A DNA stretch of 9,857 nt, taken from Desulfobacteraceae bacterium (GTDB taxonomy: Bacteria; Desulfobacterota; DSM-4660; Desulfatiglandales; Desulfatiglandaceae). Below are positions 1-6,498 of this stretch, in pieces (within the stretch, counting starts at the first letter, position 1; each line of letters begins with the position of its first letter). Made by a program: the position numbers and the translations under genes. Under the pieces are notes generated by a model that was not told where the DNA came from, made no database searches, and worked only from the letters and a program-made list of their open reading frames with translations. The DNA lies in contig CP070700.1 in assembly GCA_020349865.1 (NCBI GenBank), positions 778,115 through 787,971 on the forward strand, written 5' to 3'.

Positions 1-32
1 ACAAGCGGATATCTTTCCACATTGATCGAACG

Positions 33-110
33 AAATCCCCCTCGATCCCCCTTTATTAAAGGGGGAAGCATAAATCCTCCCCTTTTGTAAAGGGGAGATA
101 GAGGGGATTT
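33..110. repeat. Two-hairpin inverted-repeat element (C-rich/G-rich dyad)
   Basis: The outer ends are complementary (AAATCCCC at 33-40, GGGGATTT at 103-110). Inside lie two further hairpins: CCCCCTTTATTAAAGGGGG around 47-65 and CTCCCCTTTTGTAAAGGGGAG around 78-97. The unit therefore folds either as one long stem or as two adjacent stems, on both strands. Similar C-run/G-run dyads are common intergenic repeats in Desulfobacterota and related genomes; that assignment is from memory. It lies 66 bp beyond the end of the minus-strand operon, so it may also act as a terminator or RNA-stabilising structure. No transposase or target duplication is visible. Confidence 0.65.
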
Positions 111-175
111 ATTAGCCCTTTTTGGCTCAATTAGGGTGTTACAAATAATCTAAAAAGAGTAAGACCGAGTTTTTC
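111..175. other. Short intergenic spacer with a minor dyad
   Basis: This AT-rich spacer lies between the inverted-repeat element and the end of the radical SAM gene. It holds a small dyad (AGCC at 114-117 and GGCT at 124-127, 6-nt loop). There is no convincing U-tract terminator, although the hairpins of the adjacent element could end transcription of the operon. Confidence 0.3.
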
Positions 176-2062
176 TCATAGTTTTTCTTTGCTCTCCAAA
201 AGTCTTAATAGTTCAAATTTGTCCATCTGTCCGTATGAAGCTATGTCTATGTATCTCTTTTCGGCTTTCTTGATCACAGATTTTAATCTTTTCAGGCCTT
301 CAGGTGTCAATCTGTATCTTTTCTTTTTGCTTTTTTGAATCCACCTGTTCTTCACAAGGATCTCAAACACTTCATCAGAGCTCCTTGACAAGGTATATCG
401 ATAACCAAAGTTGCCGTAAACACCCCTCAGATTCTCCGGAATCTTAAGGGCGGTCTCGTTTTTTGCTAAAAGATCGAGTAACTCTTTCTTATGCAGACCG
501 GGACCCCTGTCTTCTAAAAGAAGAATAATCATATACCAGATGGATTTGATCTTATGTGTCTCTTTGGCCTTTAAGAACAAGGTCCTTACCTCATTCAAGA
601 TCCCTTTCAGTCTGTTTCCATCAATATGATCACCCGGATATGTTTTTACGAAAAAGGACATATTTATATCAAAAAGCTTAAAGGTTTTCTGTTTGATTTC
701 CTCAACATCCGGGTCATAATTGATATAGTCATAGGCCATAAGATAGGGTTCAAAACCTTTGTTATCTTTAATTCTTAATAAGGGGGTTGGAATCTTTTTC
801 AGGTTGTCCCTCGCCTCGAGAAGTTTATGAATATCAGACCCAAAAAGAGGAAACGTATAAAGATGAACATGGATCATGGATTTCCCATTTTTTATACATG
901 ATAGGGCTAGAGTGGCCGTAATTCCTCCATCGTCAATGGTCGATTCAGGAGAGAATAGTTGAACGCTCAGACTGGGCTGAATTCTTTCCTTGCTTAGGGT
1001 CTGAATAGATCTGTTTAATTCAGCGACTGTGCAGCCCCTTCTCAATCTTTTTGAAAGATCCTCTGTTAAGGCATCAGCGCCGACAAATGCCACTTTGAAA
1101 TTGGTTTCTCTCATTTTTTTTACCAAATTTTCACTCAATCCTTTGGGTCTCAAGAAACAGGAATATATGATCTCTCTTCCAACTTCCCTGTTCAGCATTT
1201 GCAGATAGTCACAGATTCTGATAACCCATTCTTCTCCGATATTAAAAGTATCATCCCAGATATCCACATTTTTGATTTCAGGATTCATTTTCAAAAATTC
1301 GCTTAATTCTTCAATAAAGAAGTCGCTCTGTACAGCACAGTGAAAATCATTTCCGAACTGGCTTGCTATCGCACAGAAGAGACATCCTCCCTTGGATTTT
1401 TTGGCCCAGATACATGCCCTCTGAAGGGTTACGGCGATGCTCTTTTCCCCGTACTTCACAAAAGTGAAGATATCTTTATCTATTAGATTTTCAGAGGAGA
1501 ATTCAGTGGAGAATAGAGCCCTTTTATCGGGAAGCCAGAAAACAATGTTCGGGATTTCCAAAAGCTTTTTTAAAAGATCCTTATCGCATTGCTTTGTCAT
1601 TGTGGTTCTGTCAAGTAAAGGGAGGAGAGAGAATAAGACTCTTTCAGCGGGTCCCCGCACAATAAAATCAGGGGAGATATCGATCACTTGATTTGCAAAG
1701 GTGGAAAACCTATAAAGCATTAGATTCTTGTAATTATTTGATGCTTCATTTCCTCCAAGTATTATAGGCGCAGAACTTATGCTTCTTAAACACCATATGA
1801 GTTTAGGCAGGAAGAACAGGTTTACAGAATAGGGAGCGGAAATCAGAAGTATATCAGCATCCGAGATTTTTGCCTTTTTAAAAAAGTCACCCAAAAAATC
1901 GTAACCGATTAAAGTAAGCTCTTCCAGAGGAAAAAAGAGAGAGTCTGCTCCGATCGCTTCCCCGCATATGGGCGTGTAACCTAAATTTTCAACAATCCTC
2001 TTTAATACCGAATAGGCAAGGCTATTCTGCCTGGTCAGTGTGATGATTCCTATCTTCTTCAT
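176..2062 (-). CDS. B12-binding-domain-like radical SAM protein with long CX9CX2C cluster motif
   Basis: The protein has 628 aa. Residues 1-150 look like the Rossmann-type cobalamin-binding domain that precedes many radical SAM domains: a beta strand at the N-terminus, ADILLIS at 69-75, ILGGNEAS at 101-108 and FIVRGPAER at 133-141. The classical DxHxxG cobalamin-ligand motif is not visible. The radical SAM core follows, with cysteines C217, C227 and C230 (RAC then KGGCLFC), giving CX9CX2C rather than CX3CX2C. Long first spacings occur in the Elp3, YhcC and archaeosine RaSEA families. VDIWDDTFN at 266-274 and FVGADALTEDLSKRLRRG further on are typical of the barrel. The C-terminal ~80 residues are basic and may form a winged helix (YRLTPEGLKRL). 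The protein is likely cytosolic with a 4Fe-4S cluster cleaving SAM; the substrate is unknown. It starts 26 bp after the response regulator stop, with no strong ribosome site, so translation may be coupled. It is the last gene of the operon headed by the cobalamin riboswitch. Confidence 0.85.
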   Translation of the reverse strand: MKKIGIITLTRQNSLAYSVLKRIVENLGYTPICGEAIGADSLFFPLEELTLIGYDFLGDFFKKAKISDADILLISAPYSVNLFFLPKLIWCLRSISSAPIILGGNEASNNYKNLMLYRFSTFANQVIDISPDFIVRGPAERVLFSLLPLLDRTTMTKQCDKDLLKKLLEIPNIVFWLPDKRALFSTEFSSENLIDKDIFTFVKYGEKSIAVTLQRACIWAKKSKGGCLFCAIASQFGNDFHCAVQSDFFIEELSEFLKMNPEIKNVDIWDDTFNIGEEWVIRICDYLQMLNREVGREIIYSCFLRPKGLSENLVKKMRETNFKVAFVGADALTEDLSKRLRRGCTVAELNRSIQTLSKERIQPSLSVQLFSPESTIDDGGITATLALSCIKNGKSMIHVHLYTFPLFGSDIHKLLEARDNLKKIPTPLLRIKDNKGFEPYLMAYDYINYDPDVEEIKQKTFKLFDINMSFFVKTYPGDHIDGNRLKGILNEVRTLFLKAKETHKIKSIWYMIILLLEDRGPGLHKKELLDLLAKNETALKIPENLRGVYGNFGYRYTLSRSSDEVFEILVKNRWIQKSKKKRYRLTPEGLKRLKSVIKKAEKRYIDIASYGQMDKFELLRLLESKEKL

Positions 2063-2088
2063 AGAGTTAGAGACATGGTGGGTAGTAT

Positions 2089-2751
2089 TTAAAGATCAGG
2101 GTCCACCAACCCGAGTTGGATGGCAAAATGAACAAGTTGAATAGTGTTGTAAATCCCGAGTTTTTCCATAATCTTGCTTCGGTGGGATTTCACCGTGCTC
2201 ACGCTAACACAGAGCGTGTCAGCGATCTCCCTTGTGGAATGGCCTTCCGCAATAAGCTGAAACACTTCCCTCTCCCTGTTGGACAGCTCTTTGTAACGTT
2301 CTTCCCTGGATGAACTCTTCCTGGGAGAGAGATATGTATCCACCACCTTTTTGGATATGGTTGGACTTAAAAAGGTCTCGTCCCTCATTGCTGCCTGAAT
2401 GGCCTTTATTATGTCGCGACCACTGGAGTCCTTAAGGAGGTACCCTGAAATACCCGTCTCGAGCAGTTCATGAATATAATGTTCGTGGGAGTACATGGAG
2501 AGGATCAGTATCTTGGTCAGGGGTAAATCCTTCCTGATTCTCTTGGCTGCCTCGATCCCGTTCATAAGGGGCATGGTGATATCCAGTATGACGATATCCG
2601 GTTTTAATTCCATGGCCTTTTCCATGGCCATTCGACCGTTGGTGGCCTCGCCGACAACCTTGAGGTCAGGCTGGTCTTCCAACAGACGGGCCAATCCCTG
2701 ACGAACAATCGTATGATCATCAGCGAGCAGAATTTTTATGGGTTTTACCAT
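2089..2751 (-). CDS. NarL/LuxR-family response regulator
   Basis: The protein has 220 aa from the chosen start. The receiver domain (about 4-120) carries the acidic pair D11/D12, the phospho-acceptor D57 (VILDITMP), S85 in the beta-4 position and K107 (YLLKD). A LuxR-type helix-turn-helix lies at about 156-203 (LSNREREVFQLIAEG, then TREIADTLCVSVSTVKSH). It should be phosphorylated by the HisKA_3 kinase encoded just upstream, with which it overlaps by 32 bp. An ATG two codons earlier (2757) is possible, but GAGG at 2761-2764 lies 9 nt from the 2751 start and only 3 nt from the earlier one, so 2751 is preferred. The DNA target is unknown; the operon itself or a distant corrinoid-linked locus are possibilities, and that is inference. 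Confidence 0.93.
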   Translation of the reverse strand: MVKPIKILLADDHTIVRQGLARLLEDQPDLKVVGEATNGRMAMEKAMELKPDIVILDITMPLMNGIEAAKRIRKDLPLTKILILSMYSHEHYIHELLETGISGYLLKDSSGRDIIKAIQAAMRDETFLSPTISKKVVDTYLSPRKSSSREERYKELSNREREVFQLIAEGHSTREIADTLCVSVSTVKSHRSKIMEKLGIYNTIQLVHFAIQLGLVDPDL

Positions 2752-4945
2752 AATCATGCGCCTCGGATAGGGGTGTCTCTATCCGGATCCGGGTCCCCTC
2801 TGAAGGCTTGGTTCGGAGCTGGAAAGTCCCTCCAAGCATAGAGGCCCTCTCCCGCATACCAAGCAGCCCTAAACTCCTCTGGTTCGTTCCTACAATTCGG
2901 CTATCAAATCCAATCCCGTCGTCTTCAGCCAGAAAGATAATATTGGGGTAACTCTTTATAATGGAAAGACGGAAATGCCGGGCATTGGCGTGTTTCAGGG
3001 TATTGGTGAGCGCCTCCTGGCTGAATCGGTACAGAACGGTCTCCATGTCCGCATCGAGCCGCTTATCAAATCCTACCATATGGAACTCAATATCCAGGTC
3101 GGAACGACTTTTTACCTCCTTAAAATAGAGTTCCAGCGCAGGCTCCAACCCCAGATCGCTCAACAGGGTGGGGTGAAGGCGATATGAGAGGCGCCTCATT
3201 TCCGATGCCGTTCGAGTGATCATCTTCCGGATCTCATTGATGTCCTCTTTGAGATGTTCAGTCTCTGAAGTCACGTTCTCTTCTAACCTATCCAGGCCCA
3301 ACTTTATGGCTGTCAGTGCCTGTCCGGCCTCATCATGCAGTTCCCGGGCGATACGGCGGCGCTCCTCTTCCTGGCTCTGGAACAGTTTCTCCGTAAGCCT
3401 CCGTAATTCCTGTTGATGGAGACGAATTGTATCGGTGAGCTGGGTATTCTCAATGGCCCCGCCCAGATAGTTCCCCAGCGAACCCAAAAGATGGACCTCG
3501 TGGGCGCTCACATTTCGAGAGGACGGGATATGCAGCCCAAAAAACCCGACCGCCCTTCCTTTGAAGGTGATGAGAAAGCAGGATAACCAGCGGGAGGGTC
3601 TGCCCTTTTTGGTTTTATATCTTGCCTGGAAACAGGGAAAAGCCGGTTCGGGGGTGAGCAGCGCCTTCTCTTTTATGATGTGTTTCATAAGCAGGGTATC
3701 TTTGAAAATGATAGTATCCGCGTTCTCGGGATCTTGCACGGGAAGGCCCTGTCTCACTTGAAGGCTGGCCGTTTTCTCTTCTCTGTTAATGAGGAAGATT
3801 GCCCCGCGTTTTAAGCCCAGAACCTTTAGTACGTGTTCCAGGGTCTTCGTCAGGATGTGGTTCAGGTCCCTTGTGAGGTTCAAGGTCAGAGCAATGTTGT
3901 TTAAAATAGAGAGTTCCAGGTTCCGTTGCTTGAGGACATCTTCTGCACGCTTTCGTCGTGTGATGTCCTTGATAATCCCCTCGTACTCAATATCGCCCGT
4001 CTCCAGGTTTTCGTATCGCCGGCTTGATATCAAGACATGAATAGGGGAGCCATCGCATTTCTTGAAAGCCACCTCATAGTCCTTAACGAATCCCTCATGA
4101 TTTATTCTCTTTATAAACCTATCCCGGTCGCTGGGTTTAAAGTAGAGCCACTCTGCATTGTCGATCCCCAATAGATCATCCTTGCTTTTGTATCCCAACA
4201 TTTCCACCCCGGCCTGGTTCACCGCCAGAATCTTCCCCGGCTCATTGGTTGTATAGATCATTTCGCGACTGCCTTCGAAGATCCGACGGTATTTCCTCTC
4301 CCTTGTGGTGATCTCTTCCTGCAGTCTCTTCAGTAGCGTAATATCTTTAAATATCTCAATACCACCTGTAATATTTCCCAAACTATCGCGAAAGGCCGAA
4401 GTTGAACATATAATGGGGATCTGCTTGCCATCAATGTTGGTAATCTCATACTCCCGATTGTGGATGTCGCTTTTTTCGGCTACAGCCCGCTTGAGAGCAC
4501 AATCGGTCTCACAGATTGAGTTCTTAAAAACATCCTTACAGTACATTCCCACTGCATCATAGGCAGAAAAACCTGTAATCTTCTCAGCAGCAGGGTTAAA
4601 GTAGGTAATCCGCCACTCTGCATCCGTGGTAAATAGCCCATCGGGGATACGGTTCAGGATCTCAATAAAGCTCTCTTCCTTCTGATATATCTGTTCCAGG
4701 GCCTTGAAATTGTATCTCTGAACCTGATCTACGAGAAAATGGTAATGGTCTCGGGAACTATTCTCTCCCTTTGCCTTAAAATAGGGGCAAATCAAACAGC
4801 TGGACAGTTTTTCAAAGAAATCCTCTCCAATGTAATTACTGCATTGTGTTCTGGGGATAAGCCAGCAGTCTGATTCTCTCTTACTATGAGCGGGGCAGAG
4901 TACCTTGGAACAGGACAGAAATTCCCAGCAGGCCCGTCCGTTCAT
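2720..4945 (-). CDS. Soluble sensor histidine kinase: Cys-rich CW domain, PAS, PAS, GAF, HisKA_3, HATPase
   Basis: The protein has 741 aa from the chosen start. Residues 1-57 form a cysteine-rich module (C6, C12, C17, C27, C35, C50, C53; ACWEFLSCSK) like the CW motifs found at the front of many deltaproteobacterial signalling proteins. PAS1 (about 93-204) contains extra cysteines (C136, C145, C149: ICETDCALKRA). PAS2 (about 216-330) and GAF (about 345-503) follow. The HisKA_3 dimerisation helix has the phosphorylated histidine at H537 (RRIARELHDEAGQAL). The ATPase domain has its N box at about 643-653 (QEALTNTLKHA), DDGIGFD at 675-681 and LGLLGMRERASMLGG at 692-706. No membrane segments are seen, so it should sense a cytosolic signal. 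An open frame extends upstream to 5113, but that would overlap the preceding gene by 155 bp. The ATG at 4945 has AAGGG five nt upstream, lies 13 bp after the previous stop and starts exactly at the CW module, so it is preferred. Confidence 0.92.
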   Translation of the reverse strand: MNGRACWEFLSCSKVLCPAHSKRESDCWLIPRTQCSNYIGEDFFEKLSSCLICPYFKAKGENSSRDHYHFLVDQVQRYNFKALEQIYQKEESFIEILNRIPDGLFTTDAEWRITYFNPAAEKITGFSAYDAVGMYCKDVFKNSICETDCALKRAVAEKSDIHNREYEITNIDGKQIPIICSTSAFRDSLGNITGGIEIFKDITLLKRLQEEITTRERKYRRIFEGSREMIYTTNEPGKILAVNQAGVEMLGYKSKDDLLGIDNAEWLYFKPSDRDRFIKRINHEGFVKDYEVAFKKCDGSPIHVLISSRRYENLETGDIEYEGIIKDITRRKRAEDVLKQRNLELSILNNIALTLNLTRDLNHILTKTLEHVLKVLGLKRGAIFLINREEKTASLQVRQGLPVQDPENADTIIFKDTLLMKHIIKEKALLTPEPAFPCFQARYKTKKGRPSRWLSCFLITFKGRAVGFFGLHIPSSRNVSAHEVHLLGSLGNYLGGAIENTQLTDTIRLHQQELRRLTEKLFQSQEEERRRIARELHDEAGQALTAIKLGLDRLEENVTSETEHLKEDINEIRKMITRTASEMRRLSYRLHPTLLSDLGLEPALELYFKEVKSRSDLDIEFHMVGFDKRLDADMETVLYRFSQEALTNTLKHANARHFRLSIIKSYPNIIFLAEDDGIGFDSRIVGTNQRSLGLLGMRERASMLGGTFQLRTKPSEGTRIRIETPLSEAHDYGKTHKNSAR

Positions 4946-4948
4946 GAT

Positions 4949-4967
4949 ATCCCTTTTTTTAAGGGAT
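4949..4967 (-). promoter_or_regulatory. Ribosome site of the kinase gene inside a 7-bp hairpin spanning the previous stop codon
   Basis: On the minus strand the sequence ATCCCTTAAAAAAAGGGAT is a perfect 7-bp inverted repeat with a 5-A loop. It contains the TAA stop of the second V4R gene (4959-4961) and the AAGGG ribosome site (4951-4955) that serves the kinase start at 4945. If it folds, the ribosome site is masked until a ribosome finishing the upstream gene opens it, which would couple kinase output to V4R translation. The AT-rich loop is small and the stem modest, so the effect is inference. Confidence 0.45.
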
Positions 4968-5573
4968 ACGCTGATCAGATGATCTTCGAGCAATGAACTC
5001 ACAGTAAAGATCTCCTTTGGCCCGGCAAAATGGTTCTTCAGCCATGAAGTTAAAACATCCGTCGGGGTAATCCTCGCCATAGAGGAGGTCCATAAAGGCA
5101 CCCGTAACCCCACGAAGCATATAACATTTTCCTGAATGTGAATGGCCGTGAAGCTCTAAATAGCCGGTGGCTTCGTATGAATCACTCACCCGGATTGTGA
5201 GGTTCTCCCGGGGAATCAATTCTTTTACCTCAAGGTCACCCCAGCCAAATGCCACAGCCACCGCTGCAAAACTGAAAATCTGGTCTTCTCTGTTTTCAAT
5301 CATGGGAACTACGAGCTCTTCCCATTCTCTTGAATTGCGGATACCCTGAAAGGTTGCATAGCCACATTCCTGGGCCGCTTCAATGAGTAGTCTCTCCGCC
5401 TCTTTTTCCCGACTTTTTCCCATCTTCTTTTCAAATTCAAAGGAGAGTTTATTGTAATATTGCACAAAAAAAAGAGAGAGATAGACGCCAAAAAGGGGGA
5501 TAATACCCTTTGCATCTCGGATCCGGCTTCCTTCCATTACTGCATGAATTATTTTGCTCCCGTCTATGGTCAA
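4959..5573 (-). CDS. V4R-domain (4-vinyl reductase-like) protein, second of a tandem pair
   Basis: The protein has 204 aa. The C-terminal third (about 130-196) fits the V4R fold: GKCYMLRGVTGAF at 148-160, then GCFNF and EPFCRAKGDLYCEFIAR at 180-196, with the conserved C150, C173, C183 and C191. V4R domains occur in BchJ-type proteins and as effector-binding modules (compare the XylR N-terminal region), and are related to heme/NO-binding folds. They usually bind a small ligand and are not proven reductases. The N-terminal half is helical (YLSLFFVQYYNKLSFEFEKKMG). The start is TTG at 5573, directly after the TAA of the preceding gene, with AAGGGG at 5580-5585 six nt upstream. The first ATG (codon 13, 5537) lacks such a site. 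The protein is a diverged paralogue of the upstream gene product and lies immediately before the kinase, so it may feed a ligand signal to it; that role is inference. Confidence 0.75.
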   Translation of the reverse strand: MTIDGSKIIHAVMEGSRIRDAKGIIPLFGVYLSLFFVQYYNKLSFEFEKKMGKSREKEAERLLIEAAQECGYATFQGIRNSREWEELVVPMIENREDQIFSFAAVAVAFGWGDLEVKELIPRENLTIRVSDSYEATGYLELHGHSHSGKCYMLRGVTGAFMDLLYGEDYPDGCFNFMAEEPFCRAKGDLYCEFIARRSSDQRIP

Positions 5574-6098
5574 TTAACGCCCCTTAACCAGGAAGACGCA
5601 CTCATCCCTGCGCATCATTTTGCATTCCTTCTCTTCCACCGTAAAGGATCCAGGAGGGCGATTGTAAATTACTCCCATTACACCGGCGATCCACCCCCGG
5701 GAAAAATGACAGCCCGGTGTTTCCCGTCGCCCGTGCTTGGAAAGCCAGCCTGTCACATGATGGCTGGAAAGGCTCACAATTCGCCCACCGCTGGGGCCCA
5801 TCTTTTTAAACATGAGAATACCGAGCCCGCAATTCTGGTATATAGTCCCCGCAAGTTCTAGCTTTGATTTGATTGTTTTGATTCGTTTATATTGCTTAAG
5901 GAAGGACTTGAAGCCGTAATAACTCACCATCTCTGCCGCCTCGACCAGCAGATGGATGCCTTCTTCGCCAAGGGTATCTTCCACCATCTTGTGCAGATTG
6001 ATATTGTAATGATGACAGTGCATCGCAATGGGAAGGCCGGAGAGAATGACTCGATGGCCTTCACGAGCAAGTTCACTTCGCCAGTCAATGTGCTTCAT
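5574..6098 (-). CDS. V4R-like domain protein with N-terminal HCHHYN motif, first gene of operon
   Basis: The protein has 174 aa. The C-terminal part shows the V4R pattern: PGCHFSRGWIAGVMG at 128-142, FTVEEKEC at 152-159 and DECVFLV at 165-171, with C130, C159 and C167 at the places expected from V4R proteins. The N-terminal half has the striking MHCHHYN (26-32), rich in possible metal or tetrapyrrole ligands, followed by helices (MVEDTLGEEGIHLLVEAAE). SSHHVTGWLSKHG at 111-123 aligns with SDSYEATGYLELHG in the next gene product, so the two are tandem paralogues. The start is ATG at 6098, with AAAGGA at 6103-6108 four nt upstream; a GTG one codon earlier (6101) sits too close to that site. The gene lies about 75 nt after the predicted cobalamin riboswitch, so it should be the first gene controlled by it. 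A corrinoid or other tetrapyrrole ligand is a guess from this context. Confidence 0.72.
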   Translation of the reverse strand: MKHIDWRSELAREGHRVILSGLPIAMHCHHYNINLHKMVEDTLGEEGIHLLVEAAEMVSYYGFKSFLKQYKRIKTIKSKLELAGTIYQNCGLGILMFKKMGPSGGRIVSLSSHHVTGWLSKHGRRETPGCHFSRGWIAGVMGVIYNRPPGSFTVEEKECKMMRRDECVFLVKGR

Positions 6099-6137
6099 CA
6101 CGTCCTTTCAAATTGACCAGGTGACATAGCCCTCGCA

Positions 6138-6157
6138 TTATTTTTTCCAAAAAATAA
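6138..6157. repeat. AT-only palindrome in the leader of the operon
   Basis: TTATTTTTTCCAAAAAATAA is a near-perfect inverted repeat with a very small loop, between the predicted riboswitch and the first start codon. In the minus-strand transcript it gives a weak A-U hairpin without a following U-tract, so it is not a standard terminator. It may be part of the switching region, with control more likely at translation initiation. Confidence 0.4.
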
Positions 6158-6175
6158 CCAGAATTTTCTCTGATG

Positions 6176-6313
6176 AAGCAGGTCGAATTAATCCGTGAGT
6201 AAATGCTAAAAAGGTTCCCTTTTCTTTTGGACAAAGAAAAGGTCGGGGTTTCAGCGGCGGGCCTGTCCCCGATTCTCACGGGGTTCACTATTAAGCTATA
6301 CGATCACCTACTC
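6176..6313 (-). promoter_or_regulatory. Probable cobalamin riboswitch
   Basis: Read on the minus strand, 6295-6252 closely follows the conserved core of cobalamin (B12-box) riboswitches: CTTAATAGTGAA, then CCCCGTGAGAATCGGGG forming a hairpin, then ACAGGCCCGCCGCTG (compare the family pattern TTAAAAGGGAA, GGTG-AAATCC, CGGTCCCGCCACTG). The 5' end GAGTAGGT (6306-6313) can pair with ACCTGCTT (6176-6183) over 8 bp including wobbles, which closes the element as P1 and matches the usual ACCTGC ending. The span of about 138 nt is suitable. A variable hairpin (CTTTTCTTTGTCCAAAAGAAAAG) lies in the 3' half. No GC-rich terminator follows; the first gene's AAAGGA ribosome site is about 70 nt downstream, so control may act on translation. 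The 3' half (GGATTAATTCGACCTGC in place of GCCAGGAGACCTGCC) is less conserved, which lowers confidence somewhat. Confidence 0.75.
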
Positions 6314-6325
6314 AAATGTAAAAGA

Positions 6326-6351
6326 TTTATATAAATAGGGATGGAAGTCAA
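6326..6351 (-). promoter_or_regulatory. Candidate promoter of the riboswitch operon
   Basis: On the minus strand TTGACT (6346-6351) resembles a -35 box, and TATAAA (6326-6331, within TTTATATAAAT) resembles a -10 box. The spacer of 14 nt is shorter than ideal. The position is good: transcription would start near 6319, just before the predicted riboswitch 5' end at 6313. Confidence 0.4.
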
Positions 6352-6469
6352 TAAAAAACTGACGCTGATTTTTTCAGCAATCGAAACAGCAGGTGTTTTC
6401 GTACCAAACATCACACCTCTATTTACGGAATAAAACAGCAATTCAAGGCATATTCAGAGGCATGTGCCC

Positions 6470-6498
6470 TTGACAATGGGTTCCGATTGAAATAGTGT
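6470..6498 (+). promoter_or_regulatory. Weak candidate promoter for the membrane-protein/protease pair
   Basis: TTGACA at 6470-6475 matches the -35 consensus exactly. After a 17-nt spacer the -10 position reads TAGTGT (6493-6498), only three matches of six. The resulting leader before the start at 6623 would be about 120 nt. Confidence 0.25.

Noticed and set aside
4946..5113. Upstream extension of the histidine kinase to 5113
   Set aside because: It would overlap the second V4R gene by 155 bp. The ATG at 4945 has a well-placed ribosome site and begins at the Cys-rich module.
5460..5861. 133-codon plus-strand open frame
   Set aside because: It is antisense to the two V4R genes, whose proteins show clear domain patterns; its own translation has low-complexity, unrecognisable composition.
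6085..6288. 67-codon minus-strand open frame before the first V4R gene
   Set aside because: It lies within the predicted riboswitch and its leader, overlaps the first V4R start, lacks a good ribosome site and has no protein family look. The conservation is better explained by RNA structure.
6364..6378. GCTGA/TCAGC hairpin as a terminator
   Set aside because: No T-run follows the stem on either strand and it lies upstream of both transcription units.
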